A stretch of 64,000 nt of DNA from Streptococcus parasanguinis ATCC 15912 (lineage in GTDB: Bacteria; Bacillota; Bacilli; Lactobacillales; Streptococcaceae). The notes below the pieces were generated by a model. It was not told the origin of the DNA. It did not search any database and was given only the letters and a program-made list of their open reading frames with translations. A program made the translations under genes and the position numbers. Shown piece by piece: positions 1-9,045 of the stretch. Location: contig NC_015678.1 in assembly GCF_000164675.2 (NCBI RefSeq), positions 992,001 to 1,056,000 of the forward strand, read 5' to 3'. How positions within the stretch are numbered: position 1 is the stretch's first letter; every line of letters begins with the position of its first letter.

Positions 1-459
1 TAAGAGCCAGCGTTTGCGATCAAGTCCAGACGCATAGCCCATCAGTTGTCCATCTTTTCCCATCACACGGTGACAAGGGACTAAGATCGTCAAGGGATTG
101 CGTCCAACAGCCTGTCCCACGGCTTGGGCTGAACCACAAGAAAGATCCTGGGCAAGCTGGCCATAGGTTTTGGTCTCACCATATGGGATCTCTCGCAACA
201 ACTGCCACACCCGCTCTTGGAAGGCTGTCCCTTGCGGTGCTAGTGGAAAACTGATAGTGATTGGATCTCCCGCAAAATAGTGGTCCAACCACTCCTTCAC
301 CTTCTCATGGTAGGGATGGACCTGTTCCAGCGCCCCATAGGGATCAGGTGCCTCTTCTTTCGGATCATAAAAATCAAGCTCAACAAGGCCTTCTTCACTG
401 ACAACGATCGAAAGAAGCCCCATAGGGCTTTCATAAAATTGTTTAAGATAGAGAGTCAT
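1..459 (-). CDS. ogt: Methylated-DNA--protein-cysteine methyltransferase, C-terminally truncated by the window edge
   Basis: Removes alkyl groups from O6-alkylguanine by transfer to its own cysteine (DNA repair). The reading frame from the ATG at 459 runs without a stop to base 1. It contains the active-site motif PCHRV followed by GKDGQLMGYASGLDRK, and upstream the RNPLTILV and helix-turn-helix segments typical of the family. About 153 codons are visible and the last few residues lie outside the window. The start overlaps the end of the upstream acetyltransferase gene by 17 nt, so the two are probably co-transcribed. The family call is firm because the catalytic motif is intact. Confidence 0.9.
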   Translation of the reverse strand, partial: MTLYLKQFYESPMGLLSIVVSEEGLVELDFYDPKEEAPDPYGALEQVHPYHEKVKEWLDHYFAGDPITISFPLAPQGTAFQERVWQLLREIPYGETKTYGQLAQDLSCGSAQAVGQAVGRNPLTILVPCHRVMGKDGQLMGYASGLDRKRWLL

Positions 460-1024
460 TGTAGGCTGCTTCCGCTCTTTGGTCCCAGCGGTCCTCTTCT
501 GAGACCACTTGGAATAGACTAGTTTCTGCTTTTCGTTTGATCTTTTGATAAGCCAGACGGACTCCATCAATAGGGACCTTTCCACAATAATGGTAGCCCA
601 ATTTTTCAAGCAAATGTTGCATGACCAGATTATCCGGGTGCGTATCGCAACGGAAATCCGGCCCTTTTTCTCCTTCGATTAAACCTTGAAGGAAGGTCTG
701 AGCCACCCCTTTGCCAGCAGCTTCTTTAGCTACAGCGACGCGGTGAAAAGTGACATACATATAGTTGTCATGCTCCCACTTGCCATCGTAAATCTCATTA
801 TAGGCCGCTTCGTTGCCCTTGTAGACAGCTGCATAGGCGACAACTTCCTGATCTTCAACTGCCACATAGCCACGACTTTCTAGAATATCCTCAAAAATGA
901 TCTCTTCATCTGGATAGCCATCCTGCCACTGGTCGACCTGTCTTTGAGCCAGGCTTTCCTTGGCATCTTGGATGATTTCCATAATTCGCTTAATCTCGTT
1001 GGGATAAGCCATTCTAATTTCCAT
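443..1024 (-). CDS. GNAT-family N-acetyltransferase
   Basis: A 193-residue protein that looks like a Gcn5-related acetyltransferase. The acetyl-CoA-binding region is visible as VTFHRVAVAKEAAGKGVAQTFLQGLIE (about residues 90-117), with the beta-strand/R-x-x-G-x-G/A-like loop degenerate as KEAAGKGVA. It is followed by a typical LLEKLGYHYCGKVP segment near the C-terminus. The substrate cannot be read from sequence. It sits between rsmI (17 nt gap) and ogt (17 nt overlap), so it probably belongs to the same operon. The last 25 residues (after KIKRKAETSLF) extend beyond the usual GNAT fold. Confidence 0.8.
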   Translation of the reverse strand: MEIRMAYPNEIKRIMEIIQDAKESLAQRQVDQWQDGYPDEEIIFEDILESRGYVAVEDQEVVAYAAVYKGNEAAYNEIYDGKWEHDNYMYVTFHRVAVAKEAAGKGVAQTFLQGLIEGEKGPDFRCDTHPDNLVMQHLLEKLGYHYCGKVPIDGVRLAYQKIKRKAETSLFQVVSEEDRWDQRAEAAYNDSLS

Positions 1025-1041
1025 CCTGCTTCCAACCTTTC

Positions 1042-1899
1042 CTAGTCTTGATGGTAACGAGCATAGAGCTCACTCTTTTGCAGGCCGTATTGTTTGGCGA
1101 CCTGTTTAATTGCTTGATTTTTCTTCATGCCCTCTTGGACCAAGGTATCGATTTCTTGGATCAAGTCGACCTCTTCTAGATCTAGCTCTTCTTCCTTGGC
1201 TCCTTCGACAATCAAGAGGCATTCCCCTTTGAGGGGATTTTCTTCAAGAAATGCGACTAACTCAGAAATACTGCCACGAGTATATTCCTCGTAGATCTTG
1301 GTCAATTCACGAACCAGGACAACCGGACGATCCCCATAGACAGCCAACATATTCTCTAAGGTTGCCTTCACTCGATGGGGAGACTCATAAAAGATCTGGG
1401 TCTCAGGATAGGCCACTTTTTCTTGGAAAAAGGCCTTCTGTTGCCCCTCTTTGCGAGGCAGAAATCCATAAAAAATATGAGGTTGAGGGGCTAGGCCACT
1501 GGCAATCAAACCCGTTATACCCGCACTAGGACCAGGCACAGCTACGACAGGAATCTCTCGTTCGATCGCTGCCTTGACCAAATCATGACCGGGATCAGAG
1601 ATACTAGGGAGTCCTGCATCTGAGACTTGCGCCACATCCTTTCCGGATTCTAAATAGGCGATCAGATCTGGAATTTTCTCCATGGCATTGTGCTCATGAA
1701 AGCTAGTCTGGGGCGTCGCAATCTCAAAATGCTTGAGCAAGAGGCCTGTATTTCTAGTATCCTCAGCTGCGATCAAGTCCACATCCTTTAAGGTCTGGAC
1801 CATGCGGTAACTCATATCCTCCCGGTTACCGATCGGTGTTGGGACCAGGTAAAGCACCCCTGTTTTCTTTTCCCCTTTAAAACTTCGTTGGATCTGCAT
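1042..1899 (-). CDS. rsmI: 16S rRNA (cytidine1402-2'-O)-methyltransferase RsmI
   Basis: A 285-residue SAM-dependent methyltransferase of the tetrapyrrole-methylase fold that 2'-O-methylates C1402 in the 16S decoding centre. The family blocks are all present: LVPTPIGN near residue 20, AAEDTRNTGLLLKHF near 45, VSDAGLPSISDPG near 95, VPGPSA near 120 and FYESPHR near 170. Length is normal (about 285-290). An AGGGAG ribosome-binding site precedes the ATG. The gene follows yabA by 2 nt, as commonly seen in streptococci and bacilli (tmk-holB-yabA-rsmI). Confidence 0.95.
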   Translation of the reverse strand: MQIQRSFKGEKKTGVLYLVPTPIGNREDMSYRMVQTLKDVDLIAAEDTRNTGLLLKHFEIATPQTSFHEHNAMEKIPDLIAYLESGKDVAQVSDAGLPSISDPGHDLVKAAIEREIPVVAVPGPSAGITGLIASGLAPQPHIFYGFLPRKEGQQKAFFQEKVAYPETQIFYESPHRVKATLENMLAVYGDRPVVLVRELTKIYEEYTRGSISELVAFLEENPLKGECLLIVEGAKEEELDLEEVDLIQEIDTLVQEGMKKNQAIKQVAKQYGLQKSELYARYHQD

Positions 1900-1901
1900 G
1901 C

Positions 1902-2222
1902 TTACTCCCTAAATAACAACTCGTCACAAAACATACACTCTTCATCGTTCTCACGGCGTTGACCGTAGGAATAAGTGCAGATATGAAAACCGTCGTTGTA
2001 AATACGTTGCAAATTTTCACGACCATGGTGTTGGGACTTGGCGGATGAGGTCTTCTCCACTTCCCCCAAACGCTCTCTCAATTTATCATTTTCTAAGCGA
2101 AGAGCTGTATTTTCTTCGATGACTTGTTTCAAATTTTTCTTGATGGCTTCGACTTCAGCCAAGGTGACCAACAAATTCTGAGAAAAGCCGTCTAAAGCAT
2201 CAAATAATTCTTTTTTATTCAT
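1902..2222 (-). CDS. yabA: Replication initiation control protein YabA
   Basis: A 106-residue protein that in Bacillus negatively regulates initiation by bridging DnaA and the DnaN clamp. The N-terminal half is heptad-like and leucine-rich (about residues 1-60, a coiled coil). The C-terminus has the zinc-binding set HIC...CMFC that defines the family. It lies 9 nt after holB and 2 nt before rsmI, the conserved neighbourhood, which supports the assignment. Confidence 0.93.
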   Translation of the reverse strand: MNKKELFDALDGFSQNLLVTLAEVEAIKKNLKQVIEENTALRLENDKLRERLGEVEKTSSAKSQHHGRENLQRIYNDGFHICTYSYGQRRENDEECMFCDELLFRE

Positions 2223-2231
2223 TCTGACTCC

Positions 2232-3125
2232 TTAACTTTCTAAGCTCAAAACCATATATTCTAGAGCATTTTGAAAAGAAACATTGGCCTTCCACATGGT
2301 GCGAGCAAGACTCAATTTCTCAAGCAACTGCTGGGATCTACTAAAGCGCAACTGCTCTTCTAAAGCCAACTCCATCAAACGAAAGGCCTGGTTTTGTTTT
2401 TCCTTATCATCTGCTAAGCTCACCAAGCGGGTCACTTCCAAATAAGCACGATTCAAATTGGATTGACAACGTTCGATGAACTGATCACAAACTTTTGCCA
2501 GTTCAAAAAACGTAGCATTCTTTTTTTGCTGCTCTGCATCTTCGAGACTAAAACTAAAACGAGCTACTAAATTTGCCTGTGATTTGATCAAGCCTTCTTT
2601 TTCTAGTAGTTCGGTTAGGTAGGCTTGCTTTTTAGGAAAATGGACCTGCTGAGCCCGACTCTTGATGGTCGGTAAGATCAAGTTTTCATCGGAAGTCAAC
2701 AAGAAGAGATAGATCTCACTCTGGGGTTCTTCCATGACTTTCAAGAGAGAGTTGGCTGCATTGGTATGCATCTTATCCGCATCTTGGACGATAAAGACCT
2801 GCCGGCTCCCTTCAAATCCTGATTGAGAAAAGTCTTGAACCAGCGAACGAATGCGGTCGGTCTTAATGATCTGGTTGACTGGACGCACGATCTTTACGTC
2901 TGAGAATTCTTCTTCTTCAATCAAGCGGCAGGAACGGCATTTGCCACAAGGCCAGACTCCCTGCAAATCTTCGCAAAATTGACTTTGAGCTAGCAAGAGG
3001 GCCATCTCAAAACTGGCAAAAGAGCCTGTAAAGAGATAAGCATGACTAAGCTGTTTGTGTTCTAAGATCTGGGTGAAACGCTCCACCAATTCCGGCTGGA
3101 GCTGTTGGATCTCTTCTAGCTTCAT
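2232..3125 (-). CDS. holB: DNA polymerase III subunit delta'
   Basis: A 297-residue clamp-loader subunit of replicative DNA polymerase III. Visible are the zinc module with CGKCRSC (about residues 60-66), the AAA+ stretch [24 protein letters not shown] (sensor and Walker-B-like region) and [19 protein letters not shown]. Delta' is usually ATPase-inactive, and no good Walker A is seen here. The start codon overlaps the end of tmk by 4 nt, indicating translational coupling. Confidence 0.93.
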   Translation of the reverse strand: MKLEEIQQLQPELVERFTQILEHKQLSHAYLFTGSFASFEMALLLAQSQFCEDLQGVWPCGKCRSCRLIEEEEFSDVKIVRPVNQIIKTDRIRSLVQDFSQSGFEGSRQVFIVQDADKMHTNAANSLLKVMEEPQSEIYLFLLTSDENLILPTIKSRAQQVHFPKKQAYLTELLEKEGLIKSQANLVARFSFSLEDAEQQKKNATFFELAKVCDQFIERCQSNLNRAYLEVTRLVSLADDKEKQNQAFRLMELALEEQLRFSRSQQLLEKLSLARTMWKANVSFQNALEYMVLSLES

Positions 3126-3760
3126 TTCAATATCCCCAAGCGAGTTTCTAAAACAGCCAAGACATCCGCAAAGACTGCTTCAAAGGATTGACTGGCATCG
3201 ATTTTCACAATGCGCTCTGGTTCCTTTTCATACAAGGCCAAATAACCTTGTCTGACTTTTTGGTGAAGCTCCAAACCTTCCAAATCTAAACGATTGACTT
3301 CCCGCTCTTGGTTTTTCGCAATTCTAGCGAGCCCTTCTTCGACATCCAGATCAAAGTAAAGGGTGAGATCTGGTTTAAGACCATCTGTCGCGAATTGATT
3401 GAGCCACTCGATATCTTCCACACTCAAACCGCGACCATACCCTTGATAAGCGACCGAGCTATCAATAAAGCGGTCCATCAAGACAACCTTCCCAGCTGCA
3501 AGGGCTGGCAAGACACGTTCCACCAAATGCTGCCGGCGACTAGCAATATAAAGCAACAACTCGGTCTTGGCATCCATACGAGTATGGTCTGGATCTAAAA
3601 TGACTTGGCGGATCTTTTCTGCAATGTCTACACCGCCTGGTTCACGGGTTGTAATAAAAGGAATTCCTTTTTCTTCAAGTAGAGGCAAAACGGCTTCTAG
3701 GACCGATGATTTCCCCGCTCCTTCTGGACCTTCAAATGAAATTAATGTACCGTTTACCAT
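3122..3760 (-). CDS. tmk: Thymidylate kinase
   Basis: Phosphorylates dTMP to dTDP for DNA synthesis. The 212-residue protein has the P-loop [11 protein letters not shown] at residues 9-19, the DRF motif ([18 protein letters not shown], about 95-112) and the TREPGG substrate loop near residue 40. It is the first gene of the minus-strand run tmk-holB-yabA-rsmI-GNAT-ogt. Its promoter must lie in the 149-bp gap shared with the divergent yitT-family gene. Confidence 0.95.
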   Translation of the reverse strand: MVNGTLISFEGPEGAGKSSVLEAVLPLLEEKGIPFITTREPGGVDIAEKIRQVILDPDHTRMDAKTELLLYIASRRQHLVERVLPALAAGKVVLMDRFIDSSVAYQGYGRGLSVEDIEWLNQFATDGLKPDLTLYFDLDVEEGLARIAKNQEREVNRLDLEGLELHQKVRQGYLALYEKEPERIVKIDASQSFEAVFADVLAVLETRLGILK

Positions 3761-3909
3761 AGTATCCTCTTTCTAGTTTTCTACTTTTTATTTTACCAAA
3801 AATAAGGGTAAAAATCTTGTATTTTAGGAGAGAAAATTTTTCAAAGTCATTTTCATTTTTTCACTTTTTTGTTACAATGTTCTTATAAAGTTTTAGGAGA
3901 CAACCTATC

Positions 3910-4797
3910 ATGTTTAAATTTAAAGATATTCTGGCTATCATCTTGGGGGCCGGCATCTTTTCGTTTGGGATCTATTTTTTGGTCATTCCCTTTCACTTCT
4001 ATGAAGGAGGAGCGACAGGGATTACCTTAATCACCTATTACCTCTTAAAAGTCCCCGTATCCCTGATGAACTTGCTGATCAATATCCCTCTTTTCATTCT
4101 GGCTTGGAAACTGCTGGGCAAGAAATCTCTTTACCTGAGCTTACTGGGGACTTTCTCGGTTTCCGCTTGGATGGCGATTTTTGAAGCGATACCCCTCAGC
4201 CACCGCTACCATCACTTCATCTTTAACGCCTTTAAAGGAGATATTCTGCTTGCCTGTATCGCCTCAGGGGTTGTACTTGGTTTGGGGCTAGGGATTATCT
4301 TCAATGCTGGAGGAACCACTGGAGGAACAGATATCCTCGCTCGCATCTTTAACAAATACACTTCCCTCAGTATGGGAAAGCTCATGTTGATTGTAGATGC
4401 CATTGTTCTGACAACTGTGGTCATTGTCTTCCAAGATGTCCGTACCGCTATGTACACCCTCTTCTTTATCCTGATTGACACCCTTGTGATTGACTTGATT
4501 GGAGAAGGTGGTTTTGCTGGAAAAGGCTTCCTCATCGTTACATCTAAACCAGAAGAAATTGCCCAAAAGGTATCTGACGACCTGGGTCGCGGGATTACCT
4601 TTATCCGCGGGATGGGCTATTACAGCCGTAAGGACCTGGATATCGTCTACTGTGTCGTTTCACGGAATGAGATGAAACAAATGAAAGACATCATCAATCA
4701 GATTGATCCATTCGCCTTTATCACCATTTCAGAAGCCCATGAAATTCTCGGCGAAGGCTTCACTTTAGATAAAGAAAAACAACCCATTACCCGTTAA
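3910..4797 (+). CDS. YitT-family membrane protein (DUF161/DUF2179)
   Basis: A 295-residue integral membrane protein. Five or six hydrophobic segments fill residues 8-195, with the conserved GGATGI and NAGGTTGGTDILARI signatures. A soluble C-terminal DUF2179 domain (about 215-290) contains GRGITFIRGMGYYSRKDLDIVYCVVSR. Function is not established for the family. AGGAG lies 10 nt upstream of the ATG. The gene is monocistronic, divergent from tmk, and ends at a symmetric terminator. Confidence 0.88.
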   Translation: MFKFKDILAIILGAGIFSFGIYFLVIPFHFYEGGATGITLITYYLLKVPVSLMNLLINIPLFILAWKLLGKKSLYLSLLGTFSVSAWMAIFEAIPLSHRYHHFIFNAFKGDILLACIASGVVLGLGLGIIFNAGGTTGGTDILARIFNKYTSLSMGKLMLIVDAIVLTTVVIVFQDVRTAMYTLFFILIDTLVIDLIGEGGFAGKGFLIVTSKPEEIAQKVSDDLGRGITFIRGMGYYSRKDLDIVYCVVSRNEMKQMKDIINQIDPFAFITISEAHEILGEGFTLDKEKQPITR

Positions 4798-4800
4798 TAG

Positions 4801-4835
4801 AAAAATCAGGCTGGATGACGTCCAGCCTGATTTTT
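4801..4835. terminator. Bidirectional intrinsic terminator between yitT-type gene and CBS-ACT gene
   Basis: A perfect 15-bp stem (AAAAATCAGGCTGGA with its complement) around the 5-nt loop TGACG. It has an A-run on the left and a T-run on the right, so it can stop transcription in both directions. It sits 3 nt past the plus-strand gene and 3 nt past the minus-strand stop codon. Confidence 0.9.
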
Positions 4836-4838
4836 CTA

Positions 4839-5495
4839 TTAAATAGCTTTTGCGGTTGTTCGAGTAATTTCATCGACTTTCAAACCGTTGGCTTCAAATT
4901 TACTACGGATTCCTTCTAGATCTGTCACCCCATCAATTTGAACCTCGATAACGACACGATCGTCTTTGGTTGGGATATTGACTGTATTGGCGATGTTATA
5001 TCCTTCTTCTACAATCAAGTGAATGATTTGTTCTAGAACGCCAACCTTATCTTCTGTCACAAAGCGAACACGAACTCCTTCCTCACCATAACCGGATACT
5101 TCAAGGAAGGCACGGAAAATATCACGGTCTGTGATGACACCAGATACTTGCTCATTGTCCACGACTGGAAGAATTCCCACCTTGTTCTTATACATGAGGT
5201 AGGTCGCATCTTCTAAGCTAGCAAATTTAGAGACAGTAATGACATCGCGAAGCATGACATCTTTAACCTTGGTCTTGTTCAATAGATAGTTCATCTCAAA
5301 AATAGACAAGCTTGTTGCTTTAGATGGACTTGCTTCTGCAATCGTACCTTCTGTCACCAACCCAACCAATTTATCATTTTCAATGACTGGCAAACGGTGC
5401 AAACCTTGTTCCCGCATCAAATCTGCCGCATGGGCAATTGTAGTATCTGGACTAATGTAAACCACTTTACGTGTCATAAAATCTTTAACAGCCAT
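4839..5495 (-). CDS. CBS-domain and ACT-domain protein (AcuB-like)
   Basis: A 218-residue protein with two CBS domains (about 1-60, MTRKVVYISPDTTIAHAADLM; and 75-135, VKDVMLRDVITVSKFASLEDATYLM) followed by an ACT-like domain (about 145-205, RVRFVTEDKVGVLEQIIHLI). CBS pairs bind adenosyl ligands and ACT domains bind amino acids, so a sensory or regulatory role is likely, but the target is unknown. An upstream in-frame extension is possible, but the ATG at 5495 has a clear AGGAGA site and matches the normal length. It lies next to the liv transporter operon, a pairing also familiar from pneumococci. Confidence 0.85.
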   Translation of the reverse strand: MAVKDFMTRKVVYISPDTTIAHAADLMREQGLHRLPVIENDKLVGLVTEGTIAEASPSKATSLSIFEMNYLLNKTKVKDVMLRDVITVSKFASLEDATYLMYKNKVGILPVVDNEQVSGVITDRDIFRAFLEVSGYGEEGVRVRFVTEDKVGVLEQIIHLIVEEGYNIANTVNIPTKDDRVVIEVQIDGVTDLEGIRSKFEANGLKVDEITRTTAKAI

Positions 5496-5612
5496 AACAA
5501 GTTCTCCTATGCTTTTATTAGTTTTATTATACTTGATTTTAAGAATGATTTCAAACGCTTTCAGCAGTTTTCTCTTGTTTTCAAAATTTAGAAAAATCAA
5601 ACAAGAGAGATG

Positions 5613-5644
5613 AAAAAAGAAAGGTCTTCAGGACCTTTCTTTTT
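5613..5644 (-). terminator. Terminator of the liv operon
   Basis: Stem AGAAAGGTC/GACCTTTCT with loop TTCA, flanked by A6 and T5. On the minus strand it follows the livF stop by about 25 nt. Confidence 0.85.
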
Positions 5645-5669
5645 GACATTCTAGTGAACTTTAGAAATC

Positions 5670-6380
5670 TTATCCACCAAGGTAAGCCTTGCGGACTTCT
5701 TCTGAGGCTAAGAGTTCTTTTCCTGTTCCGGTAAGAACGACTTTCCCTGTTTCCAAAACATAACCGCGGTCTGCGATGGCAAGAGCCTTGTTGGCATTTT
5801 GCTCGATCAAGAGAACAGTTGTCCCTTGTTTTTGGATATCTTGGATGATATCAAAGATTTCTTGGATAAAGATTGGGGCCAATCCCATAGAAGGTTCATC
5901 CAGAAGCAAGAGTTTTGGCGTTGACATAAGTGCACGACCCATTGCTAGCATTTGTTGTTCCCCACCAGATAAGGTTGCTGCATCTTGGTTCTTCCGTTCT
6001 TCCAAACGTGGGAAACGGGAGAAGACTTTCTTCAAGTTAGCTTGATTTTCTTCTCGATCTTTCTTCAAGAAAGCTCCCATCTCCAAGTTTTCCATAACAG
6101 TTAAGCCTGGAAAGACGTGGCGGCCTTCTGGAACTTGAGAGAGTCCTGCTGCTACAATCTTTTGAGCCGGAACCTTTTGAATCTCCTGACCCAAAAACTC
6201 AATTTTCCCAGCACTTGGACGCACCAAACCTGAAATGGTACGAAGAATGGATGTTTTCCCAGCACCGTTAGCACCGATAAGAGAAACAACTTCCCCTTCG
6301 TTTACCTCGAAACTGACATCACGGACAGCCTGGATCATGCCGTAGTGTACAGAAAGATTTTCAACTTTTAACATAGACAT
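5670..6380 (-). CDS. livF: Branched-chain amino-acid ABC transporter, ATP-binding protein LivF
   Basis: A 236-residue cytoplasmic ATPase that powers uptake of Leu/Ile/Val. It shows Walker A GANGAGKTS (about residues 37-45), the signature LSGGEQQ, Walker B LLLLDEPS and the switch histidine region replaced by LLIEQNA, which is normal for LivF. It is the last gene of livJHMGF. The ATG overlaps the livG stop by 1 nt and is preceded by AGGAGG. Confidence 0.95.
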   Translation of the reverse strand: MSMLKVENLSVHYGMIQAVRDVSFEVNEGEVVSLIGANGAGKTSILRTISGLVRPSAGKIEFLGQEIQKVPAQKIVAAGLSQVPEGRHVFPGLTVMENLEMGAFLKKDREENQANLKKVFSRFPRLEERKNQDAATLSGGEQQMLAMGRALMSTPKLLLLDEPSMGLAPIFIQEIFDIIQDIQKQGTTVLLIEQNANKALAIADRGYVLETGKVVLTGTGKELLASEEVRKAYLGG

Positions 6381-7144
6381 TAGGCTTCACCTCCTAGATA
6401 TGCTTCGATTACGCGTTTGTTGGTCTTGATTTCATCTGGCGTACCATGGGCAATCAAGCGACCGTATTCCAATACATAAATCCGTTCTGTTACTTCCATA
6501 ACCAAGCTCATATCGTGCTCGATCAGCATGATCGTAATATTAAATTCTTTTTGAATGCGACGGATCAATTGGGTCAATTCTGCTGTTTCTTGAGGGTTCA
6601 TCCCTGCAGCAGGCTCATCCAAGAAGAGGATTTTTGGCTCTGTAGCAAGGGCACGAACGATCTCCAAGTGACGTTGTTGTCCGTAAGCTAAGTTTTTGGC
6701 CAAGGTATCTGCTTCTTTTTCCAAACCAAAAATCGCTAACAATTCAAGAGCTTTCGCTTTCAAAGCTTCTTCATTCTTGTAATAGCTTGGCAAGCGGAAA
6801 AGACTCGCAAAGACATGTGGTTTGTGGTGATTGGCAAAGGCAATCAAAACATTGTCCAACACGCTCAAATCTTTAAAGAGACGAATATTTTGGAAAGTCC
6901 GTCCCAGACCACCTGCAGCGATTTTATAAGGTGCTTTACCATTTAGTAGCTGACCATCTAAGGTAATGGTCCCTTCACTTGGTTCATATACCCCTGTTAG
7001 GAGGTTGAAGAGGGTTGTTTTCCCGGCACCGTTGGGCCCGATCAACCCAACCAATTCCCCTTCATTGAGTTCCATGGTCACATCCCCAACGGCTGTCAAA
7101 CCACCAAAGTTTTTTGTTAAATTTTTTACTTCAAGAAGTGCCAT
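6380..7144 (-). CDS. livG: Branched-chain amino-acid ABC transporter, ATP-binding protein LivG
   Basis: A 254-residue partner ATPase of LivF. It has Walker A GPNGAGKTT (about residues 36-44), the family's variant signature LAYGQQRHLEI, Walker B ILFLDEPAAG and the switch EHDMSLVM. The LivG-specific FGGLTAV and GRTFQNIRLF motifs are present. It overlaps livM and livF by 1 nt each, giving a tightly coupled operon. Confidence 0.95.
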   Translation of the reverse strand: MALLEVKNLTKNFGGLTAVGDVTMELNEGELVGLIGPNGAGKTTLFNLLTGVYEPSEGTITLDGQLLNGKAPYKIAAGGLGRTFQNIRLFKDLSVLDNVLIAFANHHKPHVFASLFRLPSYYKNEEALKAKALELLAIFGLEKEADTLAKNLAYGQQRHLEIVRALATEPKILFLDEPAAGMNPQETAELTQLIRRIQKEFNITIMLIEHDMSLVMEVTERIYVLEYGRLIAHGTPDEIKTNKRVIEAYLGGEA

Positions 7145-8091
7145 TAGTTAGCCTCCTTTTTTGAGAGTAGTTTTTTCAAGCTGAATTCCCATGTTCCAAG
7201 AAGACCACCTGGACGGAAGATCATCACGAGAATCAAAGCCAATGAGTAAATGATCATACGTACACTTGAGAAGTCTTGAAGCACCATGTTCAAGATACCC
7301 AAGACGATGGCTGCCACAACTGTTCCTGACATTGATCCCAAACCACCAAACACGACAATGATCAAGACATTAATAGTATTGGTGAAAGAGTAATCTTTAG
7401 GAACAACAGAGCCGATAAAGCCAGCTTGGAGAGATCCAGCAATCGCCGCTGTGATCGCACCAAATACAAAGGCGATGACTTTGACTTTGGTCGTATTGAT
7501 CCCAACAGATTCTGCTGCGATTTCATCTTCACGAACAGAAAGGGTAGAGCGTCCAATTGGACTGCGTAAGAAGTTAATTGTAAAGATCGTTGTAATCACA
7601 ACAAAGAGGTAAACCAATTGCCAAGTTGTAAAGGCTGGCAAACCAAGGATCCCAGCAGCCCCATTGGTGAGAGTACCACCATTAACGATCAAGATCCGGA
7701 TGATTTCAGAAACCCCAAGTGTCGCAATTGCAAGGTAGTCCCCTTTCAAACGAAGGGTTGGAACCCCAACGATCAAGGCAACGATACCAGCAATCAAAGC
7801 ACCTAAAACCATCGCACCAAAGAAAGCACCATAGGTTGGTGATTTGGAACCAAGAATAGCTGCAGAGTAGGCACCAATCGCCATAAATCCGGCATGCCCG
7901 AGTGAGAATTGACCTGAGAAACCAACAATGAGGTTCAAGCCAACTGCAAGGATAATATTAATTCCGATTTGTTCCAAAATTTGGATATAGAAGAGGTTGA
8001 GCACACCTGCTGCAACCAAGACTTGGATCAAGGCAAAACCTGCGACCAAAAGACCAAGCCAGACTAAATTCACTTTTAAATTTTGTTTCAT
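7144..8091 (-). CDS. livM: Branched-chain amino-acid ABC transporter, permease LivM
   Basis: A 315-residue permease with 8-10 hydrophobic segments. The LivM core GLNLIVGFSGQFSLGHAGFMAIGAYSA lies near residues 50-77, and the cytoplasmic loop SPIGRSTLSVREDEIAAESVGIN (the EAA-like loop) near 170-190. It forms the heterodimeric channel with LivH. It overlaps livG by one base and follows livH by 3 nt. Confidence 0.94.
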   Translation of the reverse strand: MKQNLKVNLVWLGLLVAGFALIQVLVAAGVLNLFYIQILEQIGINIILAVGLNLIVGFSGQFSLGHAGFMAIGAYSAAILGSKSPTYGAFFGAMVLGALIAGIVALIVGVPTLRLKGDYLAIATLGVSEIIRILIVNGGTLTNGAAGILGLPAFTTWQLVYLFVVITTIFTINFLRSPIGRSTLSVREDEIAAESVGINTTKVKVIAFVFGAITAAIAGSLQAGFIGSVVPKDYSFTNTINVLIIVVFGGLGSMSGTVVAAIVLGILNMVLQDFSSVRMIIYSLALILVMIFRPGGLLGTWEFSLKKLLSKKEAN

Positions 8092-8094
8092 GGC

Positions 8095-8964
8095 TTACAC
8101 CTTCTCTTTCACATTTTTACCGAGGATACCTGCTGGACGGATGAGCAAGATCACAATCAAGATGGCATACACAATGGCATCACGGAAGTCTGAAAGACCA
8201 ATCGCTGTAGCGAAGGTTTCCAACAAACCGATAACAAATCCACCTAGGGCAGCACCTGGAATAATTCCGATTCCTCCAAGAACGGCCGCGACAAAGGCTT
8301 TGATCCCTGGTGTCATCCCCATCAAAGGCTCGATCGAGTTGTAATACAAACCAATCAAGACACCACCAGCACCTGCCAAGGCTGATCCCAAAGCAAAGGT
8401 AAAGCTGATCGTACGGTTTACGTTGATCCCCATCAACTGAGCGGCATCACTATCGACAGATACAGCCCGCATGGCTTTCCCCATCTTTGTCTTTTGAATA
8501 ATAAATTGAAGAGCGACCATCAAGAAAACAGACACTCCCAAGATCATCAACTGAATATTGGAGATTGAAATAGGACCGAAGTTGTAACGAACCGTTTTAA
8601 TCACTTGCGGGAAGGAACGGGTATTGGCCCCTACGAAGAAGACCATCCCATATTCGAGCAAGAAGGAAACCCCGATGGCTGTGATCAAGGCTGCAATCCG
8701 AGTCGAATGACGAAGCGGACGATAAGCCAGATATTCAATTACAACCCCTAAAATAGCTGTCCCAACCATCGCTAGGAGCAAGGCTACAAAGAAGTTCACT
8801 TTCCACGAGTTCAATAAGAAATATCCCATAAAGGCACCTACCATGTAGATATCCCCATGGGCAAAGTTGATCAATTTGATAATTCCATACACCATGGTAT
8901 AACCAAGGGCCAAGAGTGCATAGACACTCCCCAAGATTAGACCGTTCACTAATTGCTGGAGCAT
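8095..8964 (-). CDS. livH: Branched-chain amino-acid ABC transporter, permease LivH
   Basis: A 289-residue permease from the ATG at 8964 (reading MLQQLVNGLILGSVYALLALGYTMVYG). A longer frame from a TTG at 8985 exists, but AAAGG sits 8 nt before the 8964 ATG and the resulting length is the normal one. About eight membrane segments are seen. Family markers are LINFAHGDIYMVGAF and MGKAMRAVSVDSDAAQLMGIN. It is separated from livJ by an 81-nt gap with a hairpin. Confidence 0.93.
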   Translation of the reverse strand: MLQQLVNGLILGSVYALLALGYTMVYGIIKLINFAHGDIYMVGAFMGYFLLNSWKVNFFVALLLAMVGTAILGVVIEYLAYRPLRHSTRIAALITAIGVSFLLEYGMVFFVGANTRSFPQVIKTVRYNFGPISISNIQLMILGVSVFLMVALQFIIQKTKMGKAMRAVSVDSDAAQLMGINVNRTISFTFALGSALAGAGGVLIGLYYNSIEPLMGMTPGIKAFVAAVLGGIGIIPGAALGGFVIGLLETFATAIGLSDFRDAIVYAILIVILLIRPAGILGKNVKEKV

Positions 8965-8993
8965 TTGAACCATCCTTTCTAACAATAAAGAGC

Positions 8994-9023
8994 GAGGCCA
9001 GGAATTTTCATTCTCCCAGCCTC
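8994..9023 (-). promoter_or_regulatory. Hairpin between livJ and livH (partial terminator or mRNA stabiliser)
   Basis: An imperfect inverted repeat GAGGC-T-GGGA ... TCC-T-GGCCTC in the only long gap inside the liv operon, with only a weak T-run after it. Such hairpins after a binding-protein gene often let less transcript reach the permease genes. That role is inferred here. Confidence 0.55.
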
Positions 9024-9045
9024 TTGTACAAACAACAAATGATAA

